This document shows positions 1 through 7,351 of a stretch of DNA of 51,508 nucleotides, in pieces. Below the pieces are notes generated by a model. It had not been told where the DNA came from. It worked only from the letters and a program-made list of their open reading frames with translations, and searched no databases. The position numbers and the translations under genes were made by a program. How positions within the stretch are numbered: the stretch's first letter is position 1; the number at the start of each line of letters is the position of its first letter. The stretch is from the NCBI RefSeq assembly GCF_008923365.1, contig NZ_WBMR01000049.1:1-51508 (forward strand), written 5' to 3'. This DNA is from Actinomadura montaniterrae (GTDB taxonomy: Bacteria > Actinomycetota > Actinomycetes > Streptosporangiales > Streptosporangiaceae).

Positions 1-102
1 GGGTTCGCCGGGGGGCGGGTCTTGGACCTCGTCCGGCGCTCGTTCGTGCCGGTGGTGGCGGGCCTCGTGGTCGCCACCGTGGCCGGCCTGATCATCTACT
101 GA
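1..102 (+). CDS. C-terminal end of a membrane protein (5'-truncated)
   Basis: The frame is open from the first base and stops with TGA at 100-102, leaving 33 residues. They contain a basic stretch (VRR) followed by a hydrophobic run rich in V, A, G and L that ends in IIY, which looks like a last transmembrane helix. The family cannot be named from this piece. The next gene starts 80 bp downstream on the same strand. Confidence 0.55.
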   Translation, partial: GFAGGRVLDLVRRSFVPVVAGLVVATVAGLIIY

Positions 103-182
103 CGCGCCCGCCCGTCCGGGCGCGCCGCCGCACGCCGGCGCGCCCGGACGCGCCGCGTCCCGTCCCCTCGGTAAGGAGCAAG

Positions 183-926
183 GTGACCACCTCGTCCGAC
201 CTGTCCACGGCCGCCGCGCCCGGCACCCCCGGCGCGGCGGCCGCGGGCCGGCCCGCCCTCTCCCCCGCCCGGCTGCGCGCCGTGCTGCTGGTGCTGCTGA
301 CGTTCGGCGCCGGCGCGACCGACATCGTCGGCTTCCTCGGCATGGAGAAGGTCTTCACCGCCAACATGACCGGCAACATCGTGCTGTTCGGCCTCGCGGC
401 GGGCGAGGCGCACGGCGTCGACCTGGCCCGCTGCGGGATCGCCACGCTGGCGTTCGCGCTCGGCCTGTACGCCGGGTTCCGCGTCGCCGGACGCACCGAC
501 CCCGAGCACGTGTGGCCCGCCCGCGTCACCGCCGTCCTGTGCGTGGTCCTCGCCCTGCAGACGGTGTTCCTCGCCGGATGGGCGCTCGCCGGCGCGGAGC
601 CGCACGGCGCGGGGCTGCTCGCGCTGATCGCGCTGTCGTCCACCGCGATGGGCGCGCAGACCGCGGCGGCGCGCAGCATGGCCGCCGACGGCGTCACCAC
701 CACGTTCGTCACCGGCACGCTCACCTCGATCATGGGCGGCCTCACCGCCGGGCAGACCGCGGCTGCCGGGCTGCGGACCTCGGTCATCGTCGCGCTCGCC
801 GCGGGCGCCGCCGTCGCCGGCGCGCTGATGGCGCACGCCCCCGTCGCCGCGGCGGCGCTCAGCCCCGCCGTCCTCCTGATCGTCGTCCTGGCGGCGCGCC
901 GCCTCCACCCCGGCCGCGCGTCCTGA
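183..926 (+). CDS. DUF1275 (YoaK-like) integral membrane protein
   Basis: A 247-residue polytopic membrane protein of the YoaK/DUF1275 family, whose transport role is unknown. After a cytoplasmic Ala/Pro-rich leader of about 30 residues come about six hydrophobic segments. The family signature is visible at about 38-65: GATDIVGFL followed by FTANMTGNIVLFG. GTG at 183 is chosen because AAGGAG lies 3-8 nt upstream at 174-179. It follows the truncated membrane protein by 80 bp and may be co-transcribed. Family assignment is firm; substrate is unknown. Confidence 0.85.
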   Translation: MTTSSDLSTAAAPGTPGAAAAGRPALSPARLRAVLLVLLTFGAGATDIVGFLGMEKVFTANMTGNIVLFGLAAGEAHGVDLARCGIATLAFALGLYAGFRVAGRTDPEHVWPARVTAVLCVVLALQTVFLAGWALAGAEPHGAGLLALIALSSTAMGAQTAAARSMAADGVTTTFVTGTLTSIMGGLTAGQTAAAGLRTSVIVALAAGAAVAGALMAHAPVAAAALSPAVLLIVVLAARRLHPGRAS

Positions 927-956
927 CGGGCCGCGCGTCCTGACGGGCCGGGCGGG

Positions 957-1265
957 TCAGGCGCGGCCGTCCCAGCGGGCGCGGACCATGTCGACGCGGC
1001 GGCCGTCCGGCCGCAGCGGGGTGCCCTCGGCGCGGTAGTGCTCGTGCGCCTCGACCTCGTTGCAGGCCGGCGGGCGGCCGTCCGCGCGGATCACCCGCCA
1101 CCACGGCACCCCGCCGCCGAACAGCGACATCACCCGTCCGACCTGCCGCGGCCCGCCCCGCCCCACCATCTCGGCGATGTCCCCGTACGCGAGGACGCGG
1201 CCCGGCGGGATGCGGTCCACCGTGTCCAGGACCGCCTCGGCGTACTCGTCAGGTTCCGACCACAT
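957..1265 (-). CDS. Alkyltransferase-like protein (ATL, MGMT-like DNA-binding domain)
   Basis: This 102-residue protein has only the DNA-binding fold of O6-alkylguanine-DNA alkyltransferase: RIPPGRVLAYGDIAEMVG at about 18-35, then PWWRVIRADG at about 54-63. In true alkyltransferases the motif is PCHRV. Here the acceptor Cys is Trp (residue 55), the hallmark of ATL proteins, which bind alkylated guanine and recruit nucleotide excision repair instead of reversing the lesion. The start at 1265 gives the usual ATL length, but its first 45 codons overlap, in another frame, the 3' end of the mycosin gene on the same strand. Confidence 0.88.
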   Translation of the reverse strand: MWSEPDEYAEAVLDTVDRIPPGRVLAYGDIAEMVGRGGPRQVGRVMSLFGGGVPWWRVIRADGRPPACNEVEAHEHYRAEGTPLRPDGRRVDMVRARWDGRA

Positions 1266-2455
1266 GCGACGATTCTCCAGGCCTCGTCCCGCCACCGCCA
1301 CCCGGTCGCCACCAGCCCCGCCAGGCACAGCGCGCAGAGCCCGACGCAGGTCACCACGAGCGCGCCGGACCGGTGGACGACCTGGACCGGCCGGACGTCC
1401 CCCGCCGCGAACCGGCGTCCGGCGGGCAGCCCCGCGCCGCCCGTCCGGGCACCCGCGAGCGCGTCGGACGCGGTCAGCGCGCCGAGCGCGTCGACCCGCC
1501 CGAAGCCGACGCCGAGGTCGTAGCCGCCGGCCGGACGGTGCCGGGCGCTCGCCACCACCGCCTGCGCGACCAGCGCCGGGGCGAGGCCCGGATGCCGCGA
1601 CCTGACCAGCGCCGCGACGCCCGACACGAACGCGGTCGCGGGGCTCGTGCCGTCGCCGATCCAGTACCGGTCGCCGGGCCCCGCGCCGATGATCTGGACG
1701 CCGGGCGCCGACACGACGACGGCCGAGTTGCGGTTGGAGAAGTTCGCGTGCCGGCCCTGCGCGTCCACGGCCGCGACGGAGATGACGCCCGGAAACGACG
1801 CCGGATAGGAGTACCGGGTGTGGCCGCCGCGCTTGGCCGTCCGGTCGGCGCCGCCGTTGCCGGCCGCCGCGACCACCACGACGTTCCGGCCGACCGCGTA
1901 GGCGACGGCGGCGCGCTCCCGCTCGGTCGGGTACGAGCGGCCGAGCGACAGGTTGATCACGTCGGCGCCGTGGTCGACGGCGTACCGGATGCCGTCCGCG
2001 ATCGTGCCCGCGTAGCGGCGGTTCCCGGTGAACGCCGCGAAGCCCGGCTCGTCCCGTTCCAGGATCACCCGCAGGGACAGCAGCCGGGCCTGCGGCGCCA
2101 CCCCGACCACGCCGAGGGAGCCGTCCGGGCCGTGCCCGTGACCCGCGATGATGGACGCCATGTTGGTGCCGTGCAGCCGCTTCGGCGGGACGCCGGCGGG
2201 CGACGCGCCCTCGGTGTAGTCGGGGCCGGTCGTCACCGAGCCGGCGAGGTCGGCCTGGTGCGGGTCCACGCCCGAGTCCAGGACCGCGACGGTCGTGCCC
2301 GCGCCGCGCGCCAGCGTCCATGCCTCCGGCACGTCCAGGGACTCCAGCACCCGCGTCACCGCGTCCCGCACCTGGTCGGCGCGCGCGGTGCCCGGGACCA
2401 GCGGCGGGACGGCCAGCGCCGCCGCGACGAGCACCGCGCCCAGCCTCGCCAGCAC
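1130..2455 (-). CDS. mycP: Mycosin-type subtilisin-like serine protease (S8 family, type VII secretion-associated)
   Basis: This is a 441-residue secreted, membrane-anchored subtilase. GTG at 2455 is chosen because AGGAGG lies 6 nt upstream (2462-2467). Residues 1-26 form a signal peptide ending in an AxA-type site. The catalytic residues are Asp60 (VAVLDSGVD), His95 (HGT), Asn200 (AAGN) and Ser271 (GTSPA). A transmembrane helix at about 364-385 follows the protease domain, as in mycosins of ESX systems. No EccB, EccC, EccD or EccE gene is in this window, so its partner system lies elsewhere. The last ~45 residues are read from the region that also encodes the ATL start; a shorter native end cannot be excluded. 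Confidence 0.82.
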   Translation of the reverse strand: MLARLGAVLVAAALAVPPLVPGTARADQVRDAVTRVLESLDVPEAWTLARGAGTTVAVLDSGVDPHQADLAGSVTTGPDYTEGASPAGVPPKRLHGTNMASIIAGHGHGPDGSLGVVGVAPQARLLSLRVILERDEPGFAAFTGNRRYAGTIADGIRYAVDHGADVINLSLGRSYPTERERAAVAYAVGRNVVVVAAAGNGGADRTAKRGGHTRYSYPASFPGVISVAAVDAQGRHANFSNRNSAVVVSAPGVQIIGAGPGDRYWIGDGTSPATAFVSGVAALVRSRHPGLAPALVAQAVVASARHRPAGGYDLGVGFGRVDALGALTASDALAGARTGGAGLPAGRRFAAGDVRPVQVVHRSGALVVTCVGLCALCLAGLVATGWRWRDEAWRIVACGRNLTSTPRRSWTRWTASRRAASSRTGTSPRWWGGAGRGRSDG

Positions 2456-2466
2456 GACCGGCCTCC

Positions 2467-2688
2467 TCAGCACGACCACTCCCGCGTGCCGCAGCGGATC
2501 CGGGCGGGCGCGGTGAGCGGGTGCAGCACCGCGTCCTCCCAGAGCGCGTCGATGATCCGCTCGGCGGGCAGCAGGGCGCCGGGGTCCAGGGCGAGCAGCG
2601 TCAGCAGCGCCCGCAGCCGCGCTCCCCCGACCTCGACGGGAGCGCCGTCCGCACGCACCTCCAGGGGCCCCAGGATCCCGATCCGCAC
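2467..2688 (-). pseudogene. Truncated N-terminus of an AfsR/SARP (BTAD)-type regulator
   Basis: The 73-residue frame begins MRIGILGPLEVRADG and continues with RLRALLTLLALDPG and IIDALWED. This is the characteristic start of the OmpR-like winged-helix domain of AfsR/SARP regulators. Similarity ends after ALWED; the recognition helix, the rest of the DNA-binding domain and the BTAD domain (normally at least 250 residues) are missing, replaced by an unrelated tail. Its stop codon overlaps the ribosome-binding site of the mycosin gene. It is best read as a remnant, though a coupled leader peptide is possible. Confidence 0.6.
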
Positions 2689-2718
2689 ACCGGCGATTCT
2701 CCCCCACCGCCGGACATG

Positions 2719-2757
2719 CCGGAGCCCCGGCGGTCACGGGGACCGCCGGGGCTCCGG
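2719..2757 (-). terminator. GC-rich hairpin downstream of ndh
   Basis: Perfect 17-bp inverted repeat (2719-2735 and 2741-2757) with a 5-nt loop, placed 22 bp past the ndh stop. No T-run follows, as is common for actinobacterial terminators. It separates ndh from the regulator remnant and the mycosin gene. Confidence 0.6.
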
Positions 2758-2778
2758 GTGCCGGGCGAGGGGGGCGGG

Positions 2779-4152
2779 TCAGGCCGCCGGCTCGCTCGAC
2801 TTCGCCTTCGGCTTGATGTCGTCCAGGGCCGCGAGCTCGAAGTCGGCGCGCGGCTGCTCGACGCTGGCCAGCGAGACGGTCTCGCGCTTGAGGAACAGCG
2901 CGAGCGTCCAGTCCGCGATGACGCGGATCTTGCGGTTGAACGTCGGGACCATCGCACCGTGGTAGCTGCGGTGGAAGATCCACGCGGGCCAGCCCTTGAG
3001 CTTGAAGCCCATCGGGTTCGCGACGCCCTTGTGCAGGCCGAGCCCGGCGACGGCGCCGAGGTTGCCGTGCACGTACGGCTTGAGGGCCTTGCCGCGCAGC
3101 GACCGGACGATGTTGTCGGCCAGCACCTTGGACTGCCGGACGGCGTGCTGGGCGTTCGGGGGGCAGAACATCCCGTCCTGGGTGAGGTCGGGGATGGCGG
3201 CGTTGTCGCCCGCGGTGAACGCGCGCACCAGGCCCTCGATGGTGAGGTACTCGGTGCCCTTGACGCGGCCCCGCTCGTCCACCGGCAGGTCGCCGTGCCG
3301 GACCACCGGGGACGGCTTGACGCCCGCGTTCCACACCAGCGTGCCGGCCTGGAAGCTGCTGCCGTCCGACAGCTCGATCTGGCCGTCGACGGCGGACTGC
3401 AGGAAGGTCTTCATCTTCACGTCGATGCCGCGGCCGCGCAGCTGCTCGGCGGTCCACTTGCCCATGTCGGGGCCGACCTCGGGCAGGATGCGGTCGGCGG
3501 CCTCGACGAGCATGAACCGCAGGTCCTGCGGGGTGACCTTGCGCATGTACTTGGTGGCGTCGCGGGTCATGTCCTCGAGCTCGGCGATCGCCTCGACGCC
3601 GGCGAACCCGCCGCCGACGAACACGAAGGTGAGCGCCTTGCGGCGGAGGTCGACGTCGTCGGTGGACTCGGCGATCTCCAGCTGCTCCAGCACGTGGTTG
3701 CGCAGGTGGATGGCCTCGCCGACGGTCTTGAGGCTGATGCCGTTCTCGGCCAGCCCGGGGATGGGCAGCAGCCGCGGCACCGCGCCGGCGGCCATGACCA
3801 GGTAGTCGTAGGAGATCCGCTCCGGCGGCCCGGCCAGCGGCTGGACGATCGCCCAGCCCTCGTCGTGGTTGAGCTCGGTGACCCGCGCCTTGCGGACGGT
3901 GCAGCGGGGCAGCACCCGGCGGAGCGGGACGACGACGTGCCGCGGGGAGATGTTCCCGGCGGCGGCCTCGGGGAGGAACGGCTGGTACGTCATGTACGAG
4001 TTGGGGTCAACCACGGTGACCTTGACCTCGCCCCGCTTGAGCTCCTTCTTGAGCTTCTTCTGCAGGCGCAGGGCGGTGTACATGCCCACATAGCCGCCAC
4101 CCACGATGAGGATGTGGGGAGCGCCAGGGGTCTCCTCGGCGGTCCTGGCCAT
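2779..4152 (-). CDS. ndh: Type II NADH dehydrogenase (NAD(P)/FAD-dependent oxidoreductase)
   Basis: This 457-residue single-subunit NADH:quinone oxidoreductase passes electrons from NADH to menaquinone without pumping protons. The FAD-binding Rossmann motif is VGGGYVG at about 17-23. The second dinucleotide fold (NADH) carries VGGGFAGVE at about 179-187. Length and C-terminal part match actinobacterial Ndh. ATG at 4152 is preceded by TAGGAGG with 5-nt spacing. A perfect Rex operator lies 26-43 bp upstream, so it is predicted to be repressed when NADH/NAD is low and induced when NADH accumulates or oxygen is short. Confidence 0.92.
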   Translation of the reverse strand: MARTAEETPGAPHILIVGGGYVGMYTALRLQKKLKKELKRGEVKVTVVDPNSYMTYQPFLPEAAAGNISPRHVVVPLRRVLPRCTVRKARVTELNHDEGWAIVQPLAGPPERISYDYLVMAAGAVPRLLPIPGLAENGISLKTVGEAIHLRNHVLEQLEIAESTDDVDLRRKALTFVFVGGGFAGVEAIAELEDMTRDATKYMRKVTPQDLRFMLVEAADRILPEVGPDMGKWTAEQLRGRGIDVKMKTFLQSAVDGQIELSDGSSFQAGTLVWNAGVKPSPVVRHGDLPVDERGRVKGTEYLTIEGLVRAFTAGDNAAIPDLTQDGMFCPPNAQHAVRQSKVLADNIVRSLRGKALKPYVHGNLGAVAGLGLHKGVANPMGFKLKGWPAWIFHRSYHGAMVPTFNRKIRVIADWTLALFLKRETVSLASVEQPRADFELAALDDIKPKAKSSEPAA

Positions 4153-4531
4153 TGCGGCCTCCTATGTCACGGTCGGCTTGTGAAGACATTCACAAACTAG
4201 CCGATGGAACGTGCTCGACACCAACCGAGAACCAGGAAAGAACACGAAAACTTCCCGATCCGGCAAAGTGGAGCGTTACCAAGGGTGTGAAACTCGCCAC
4301 TCCTTCCCAAAAAATCGCCTGGAACGGGGCAAACCACGCATGACGCAACTCACATCGCGGTTGACGAGCGGCGCCACGGCCGCGGGCGGCCGAAAGGCCC
4401 GTTCCACACCCGGGGAAGCCCTAAGGTTGGGCCGGACGAGAAAGGGGGCGCCACCGGCGCGGTGCGCGCGGGACCCGGATGACGGCGATCCGGCGGCGCG
4501 CAGCGTACGATCTCGCCCGGGAGCGTAACGA
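4153..4531. other. Divergent intergenic region between ndh and the PEBP lipoprotein gene
   Basis: 379 bp of lower G+C content than its surroundings. The left end holds the ribosome-binding site, Rex operator and a candidate ndh promoter (-10 TAGTTT, reverse strand of 4194-4199; -35 TTGGTG, reverse strand of 4219-4224; 19-bp spacer). The right end has TACGAT at 4506-4511, a possible -10 for the gene at 4532. I see no convincing coding sequence in between. Confidence 0.5.
4178..4195 (-). promoter_or_regulatory. Rex operator (redox-sensing repressor site) of ndh
   Basis: The sequence is TTGTGAA-GACA-TTCACAA, a perfect 7-bp inverted repeat with 4-bp spacer. It is identical to the known Rex (ROP) consensus TTGTGAA-N4-TTCACAA. 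It overlaps the edge of a candidate -10 box and lies just upstream of the ndh start. Rex control of ndh is established in other Gram-positive bacteria. Confidence 0.9.
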
Positions 4532-5116
4532 ATGAAGAGCAGAGACCGGCGTCCGATCCTGGCCGCGGCGGGCGCCCTCGCGCTCACCGCGGCGCTGGGC
4601 GGCTGCGGGCTGATCGGCCAGCCCCAGAACAAGAGCGCCGAGCTGTCGGAGTGGTTCACCGTGACCAGCCCGGTCTTCCGGGATGGGCGCGACTTGCCCA
4701 CGCGGTACGGCTGCGCGAAGTACCCTGGCGGCGAGGGAAAGACCCCGCCGCTGCACTGGTCGGCGCCGGCCGGGACCAGGTCGTTCGCGATCGTGATGGA
4801 CGACCCGGACGCCCCGGAGGGCGCCTACGTCCACTGGGTGATCGCGGGGATCGACGGCACGACCAACGAGCTCGTCGAGGGCGCCGAGATCCAGGGCGCC
4901 GTCGAGGGGCTCACCACAGGCAAGAAGGCGGGATACGCGCCCCCGTGCCCGCCCAAGGGAGAGCGGCATCGGTACCGGTTCACCATCTACGCGCTGGACG
5001 GTCCGGCGCCGTTCCGCCAGGGCGCCAAGCTCAGGGACTCGCTCGGCGCCATCGCCGAGCACACGGTGGGCCGCGGCCGGATCACCGGGAACTTCGGCGG
5101 CAATCAGGCGCGTTGA
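4532..5116 (+). CDS. YbhB/YbcL (PEBP) family lipoprotein
   Basis: A 194-residue exported lipoprotein: basic N-terminus, hydrophobic segment and lipobox LGGC with the lipidated Cys at residue 25. The mature part is a phosphatidylethanolamine-binding-protein fold. It shows DDPDAPEGAYVHWVI at about 90-104 and a later GERHRYRF, the two motifs that build the PEBP anion-binding pocket. The bacterial role is not established; members resemble kinase inhibitors in fold only. ATG at 4532 follows GGGAG with 8-nt spacing. Confidence 0.88.
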   Translation: MKSRDRRPILAAAGALALTAALGGCGLIGQPQNKSAELSEWFTVTSPVFRDGRDLPTRYGCAKYPGGEGKTPPLHWSAPAGTRSFAIVMDDPDAPEGAYVHWVIAGIDGTTNELVEGAEIQGAVEGLTTGKKAGYAPPCPPKGERHRYRFTIYALDGPAPFRQGAKLRDSLGAIAEHTVGRGRITGNFGGNQAR

Positions 5117-5371
5117 CCGTGGAGCCTCCGGGCGCCGGGGTCGGCGCGGACCCCTTCGGGGGGCTGGAGCCAACAGGGGTGTGCGGGTGGCCCGAACGGG
5201 CCGGCCGGTACGCGTCGGGTGAGGGTAAATGTGCGCGAAGGGTGTGACAACGGTCATAGCGGTCGGACAGAATCGGACCTACTCCGAGGATGACCGACCG
5301 CCGGCGACGAACGGGCCCGACCCGCGGACCGCGCCGACGACTCTCGCCGGGCCAAGGCATTGGGTGGTGGC

Positions 5372-7267
5372 ATGACTTCTTACATCGTGGTCTTCGGCCT
5401 CATTGTGGTCGTGGTCCTGGTGGTCGTCCTCGTGGCGCTCGGGCTGCGGGCCAGCAGGGCGGGCCGCGACGACGACGACTGGATGGACGACGAGCCGCAG
5501 CAGCAGCCGCGCGGCCGCCGCGGCGTCCCGCCGCCGCCCGACGACATGGGCGTGCAGGACGACGGCTACGGCCCCGGGTACGACCAGGGCTACGGCAGCG
5601 CAGCCCCCGACCCCGGCTTCGACCGGCGCGTCGCCGGCGGGCCGCTCGCCGCCCCGGCCCCCGCCGCTCCCCCGTCCCCGCCGCCGCCCGCTCCCGGCGG
5701 CCAGGCGTCGGACGAGATGGAGGACGACGACTACTGGGCCACCATCACCTTCGACAAGCCCAAGTTCCCGTGGCAGCACGGCCAGGAGGCGGGCGAGCCG
5801 GACCCGGCGGCCGACCCGCTGAACGGCCGGCACGCCGCCCAGCAGGCGCAGGCGACCCAGCACGTGGCGCCGCCCGAGCAGCAGCCCGCCGTCGAGCAGC
5901 CCGGCCTCACCCAGCCGGTCGCCCTCGGCGCGGACGGGACGATCCTCAACGGCCTCGGCGGCCCGTCCGGCACCGGCCCGCAGCAGGTCCCCGGCGGCGG
6001 CTTCCAGGGCGCCACGCCGTTCGCCGCCGATCCCGGCTCCACCTCGCACGACCCGATCCCGGCGGACCTCGGCGCGCTCGGCGGGCCGTCCGGCACCGGG
6101 CCGCAGTCCCCCTACGGCGTGCCGGACCAGCAGGTGTACGGCGGGCAGGAGCAGCAGCCGGCGTACGGCGCGGCCGACCAGTACGACCCGTCCTACGGCG
6201 GCGGCGAGCAGTTCGGCGGGCACGGCGACCAGCCGCACTACGGCACGCAGGACCAGCCCGGCTACGGCGACCAGCCGCAGTACGGCGTCCCCGACCAGCC
6301 CCAGTACGGGTCCCCGCACGAGCCGTCGTACGGCGACTTCGGGGGCGACCCGCTCGGCTCGCGCCCGGCGGGCGGGCGCCCGGACGCCTACGACCTGCCG
6401 CTCGGCTCGTCGGCGCCGCCGCCGCCGCAGCACCAGGCGCCGCCCGCGGCGGACCCGCTGGGCCTGCCGCTCGGCCGCACCGAGGAGCCCGTGCGCGGGT
6501 TCGGCGAGACCACCGGCGGGCTGCCCGGCCCGGCCGAGGCGATGCCGCCCGCTCCCCCGGCCGCTCCCCCGGCCCCGGCCGCTCCGGCGGCGCACGGCGG
6601 CCTCGGCGGGGCGCCGTCCGGCGGATCGGGCTCCGACACCGACAACCACAAGCTGCCGACCGTGGACGAGCTGCTCCAGCGCATCCAGACCGACCGGCAG
6701 CGCTCCGCGGGCGGCCCGTCCGGGGACTCCGGCGGCTCGTACGGGTCGCTGAACGACCCGCTGAGCGACCCGCTCGGCACCGGCTCGTTCGGCACCGGCG
6801 CGGGCGCGGGCGCGGGTTCGGGCGGCGGCTCCGGCACGGGTCCGTGGCCCCCGCCGGCGTCCGGCGGCGCGACCGGCTCCGGCGGCGGGTTCGACGGCGG
6901 GTACGGCGCGTCCGGCACGGGGTCCGGCGCCGGGTACGGCCAGGGCTCGCACACCGACGGGTACCCGACCGCGCCGGCGTACGGCGAGTCGCCCCGCTAC
7001 GACGACCCGCTGAGCGGCGGGTCGCGGGAGCCGTACGGCTCCGGCGGGCAGGGCGGCGGCACGGGCGCCTACGGCGACTTCAGCGGCAGCAGCTACAACG
7101 GCGACCCGCTGGCCGCGCCGCACGACCCGGGCGCCACCCAGGCGTACGGCTCGGGCTACCCCGGGTCGTCGCAGCAGGGCGGCTACCAGCAGGGCGGGCA
7201 GCCGGACGACGGCAACCCGTACGGGTCGCGGCAGCAGCCCGACGACTGGGAGAACTACCGCCGCTGA
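5372..7267 (+). CDS. Membrane-anchored Gly/Tyr/Gln/Pro-rich low-complexity protein
   Basis: A 631-residue protein with one N-terminal transmembrane helix (IVVFGLIVVVVLVVVLVAL, about 5-23), an Asp-rich patch (DDDDWMDDE) and then a long, almost entirely disordered tail. The tail contains repeated YG-centred units (DQPQYG, DQPHYG, PSYG, QPGYG) at about 245-325 and recurring DPLG, GGPSGTGP and SGSG stretches. One better-ordered stretch, HKLPTVDELLQRIQTD, lies near the middle. ATG at 5372 is preferred over an upstream TTG at 5360. The architecture suggests a bitopic scaffold or condensate-forming protein, but no function is assigned. A hairpin follows the stop. Confidence 0.75.
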   Translation: MTSYIVVFGLIVVVVLVVVLVALGLRASRAGRDDDDWMDDEPQQQPRGRRGVPPPPDDMGVQDDGYGPGYDQGYGSAAPDPGFDRRVAGGPLAAPAPAAPPSPPPPAPGGQASDEMEDDDYWATITFDKPKFPWQHGQEAGEPDPAADPLNGRHAAQQAQATQHVAPPEQQPAVEQPGLTQPVALGADGTILNGLGGPSGTGPQQVPGGGFQGATPFAADPGSTSHDPIPADLGALGGPSGTGPQSPYGVPDQQVYGGQEQQPAYGAADQYDPSYGGGEQFGGHGDQPHYGTQDQPGYGDQPQYGVPDQPQYGSPHEPSYGDFGGDPLGSRPAGGRPDAYDLPLGSSAPPPPQHQAPPAADPLGLPLGRTEEPVRGFGETTGGLPGPAEAMPPAPPAAPPAPAAPAAHGGLGGAPSGGSGSDTDNHKLPTVDELLQRIQTDRQRSAGGPSGDSGGSYGSLNDPLSDPLGTGSFGTGAGAGAGSGGGSGTGPWPPPASGGATGSGGGFDGGYGASGTGSGAGYGQGSHTDGYPTAPAYGESPRYDDPLSGGSREPYGSGGQGGGTGAYGDFSGSSYNGDPLAAPHDPGATQAYGSGYPGSSQQGGYQQGGQPDDGNPYGSRQQPDDWENYRR

Positions 7268-7291
7268 CGCGGCACCGCGCAAGCGACGGGA

Positions 7292-7321
7292 CGAGGACCG
7301 CCGGTTTTCCGGCGGTCCTCG
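7292..7321 (+). terminator. Hairpin terminator after the low-complexity membrane protein gene
   Basis: Perfect 13-bp stem (7292-7304 and 7309-7321) with a TTTT loop, 24 bp after the stop at 7267. There is no T-tract. Confidence 0.6.
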
Positions 7322-7351
7322 CTCGGTTCTCCGGCGCGCGGAGGGCGGCGC

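Noticed and set aside
4211..4528. Plus-strand frame of 105 codons in the ndh-PEBP gap
   Set aside because: It overlaps the predicted ndh promoter, has no ribosome-binding site and no family resemblance.
5279..7282. Minus-strand frame of about 670 codons over the low-complexity membrane protein
   Set aside because: No recognisable domain and no ribosome-binding site. The plus strand has a clean transmembrane start and terminator, although this gene itself is low-complexity.
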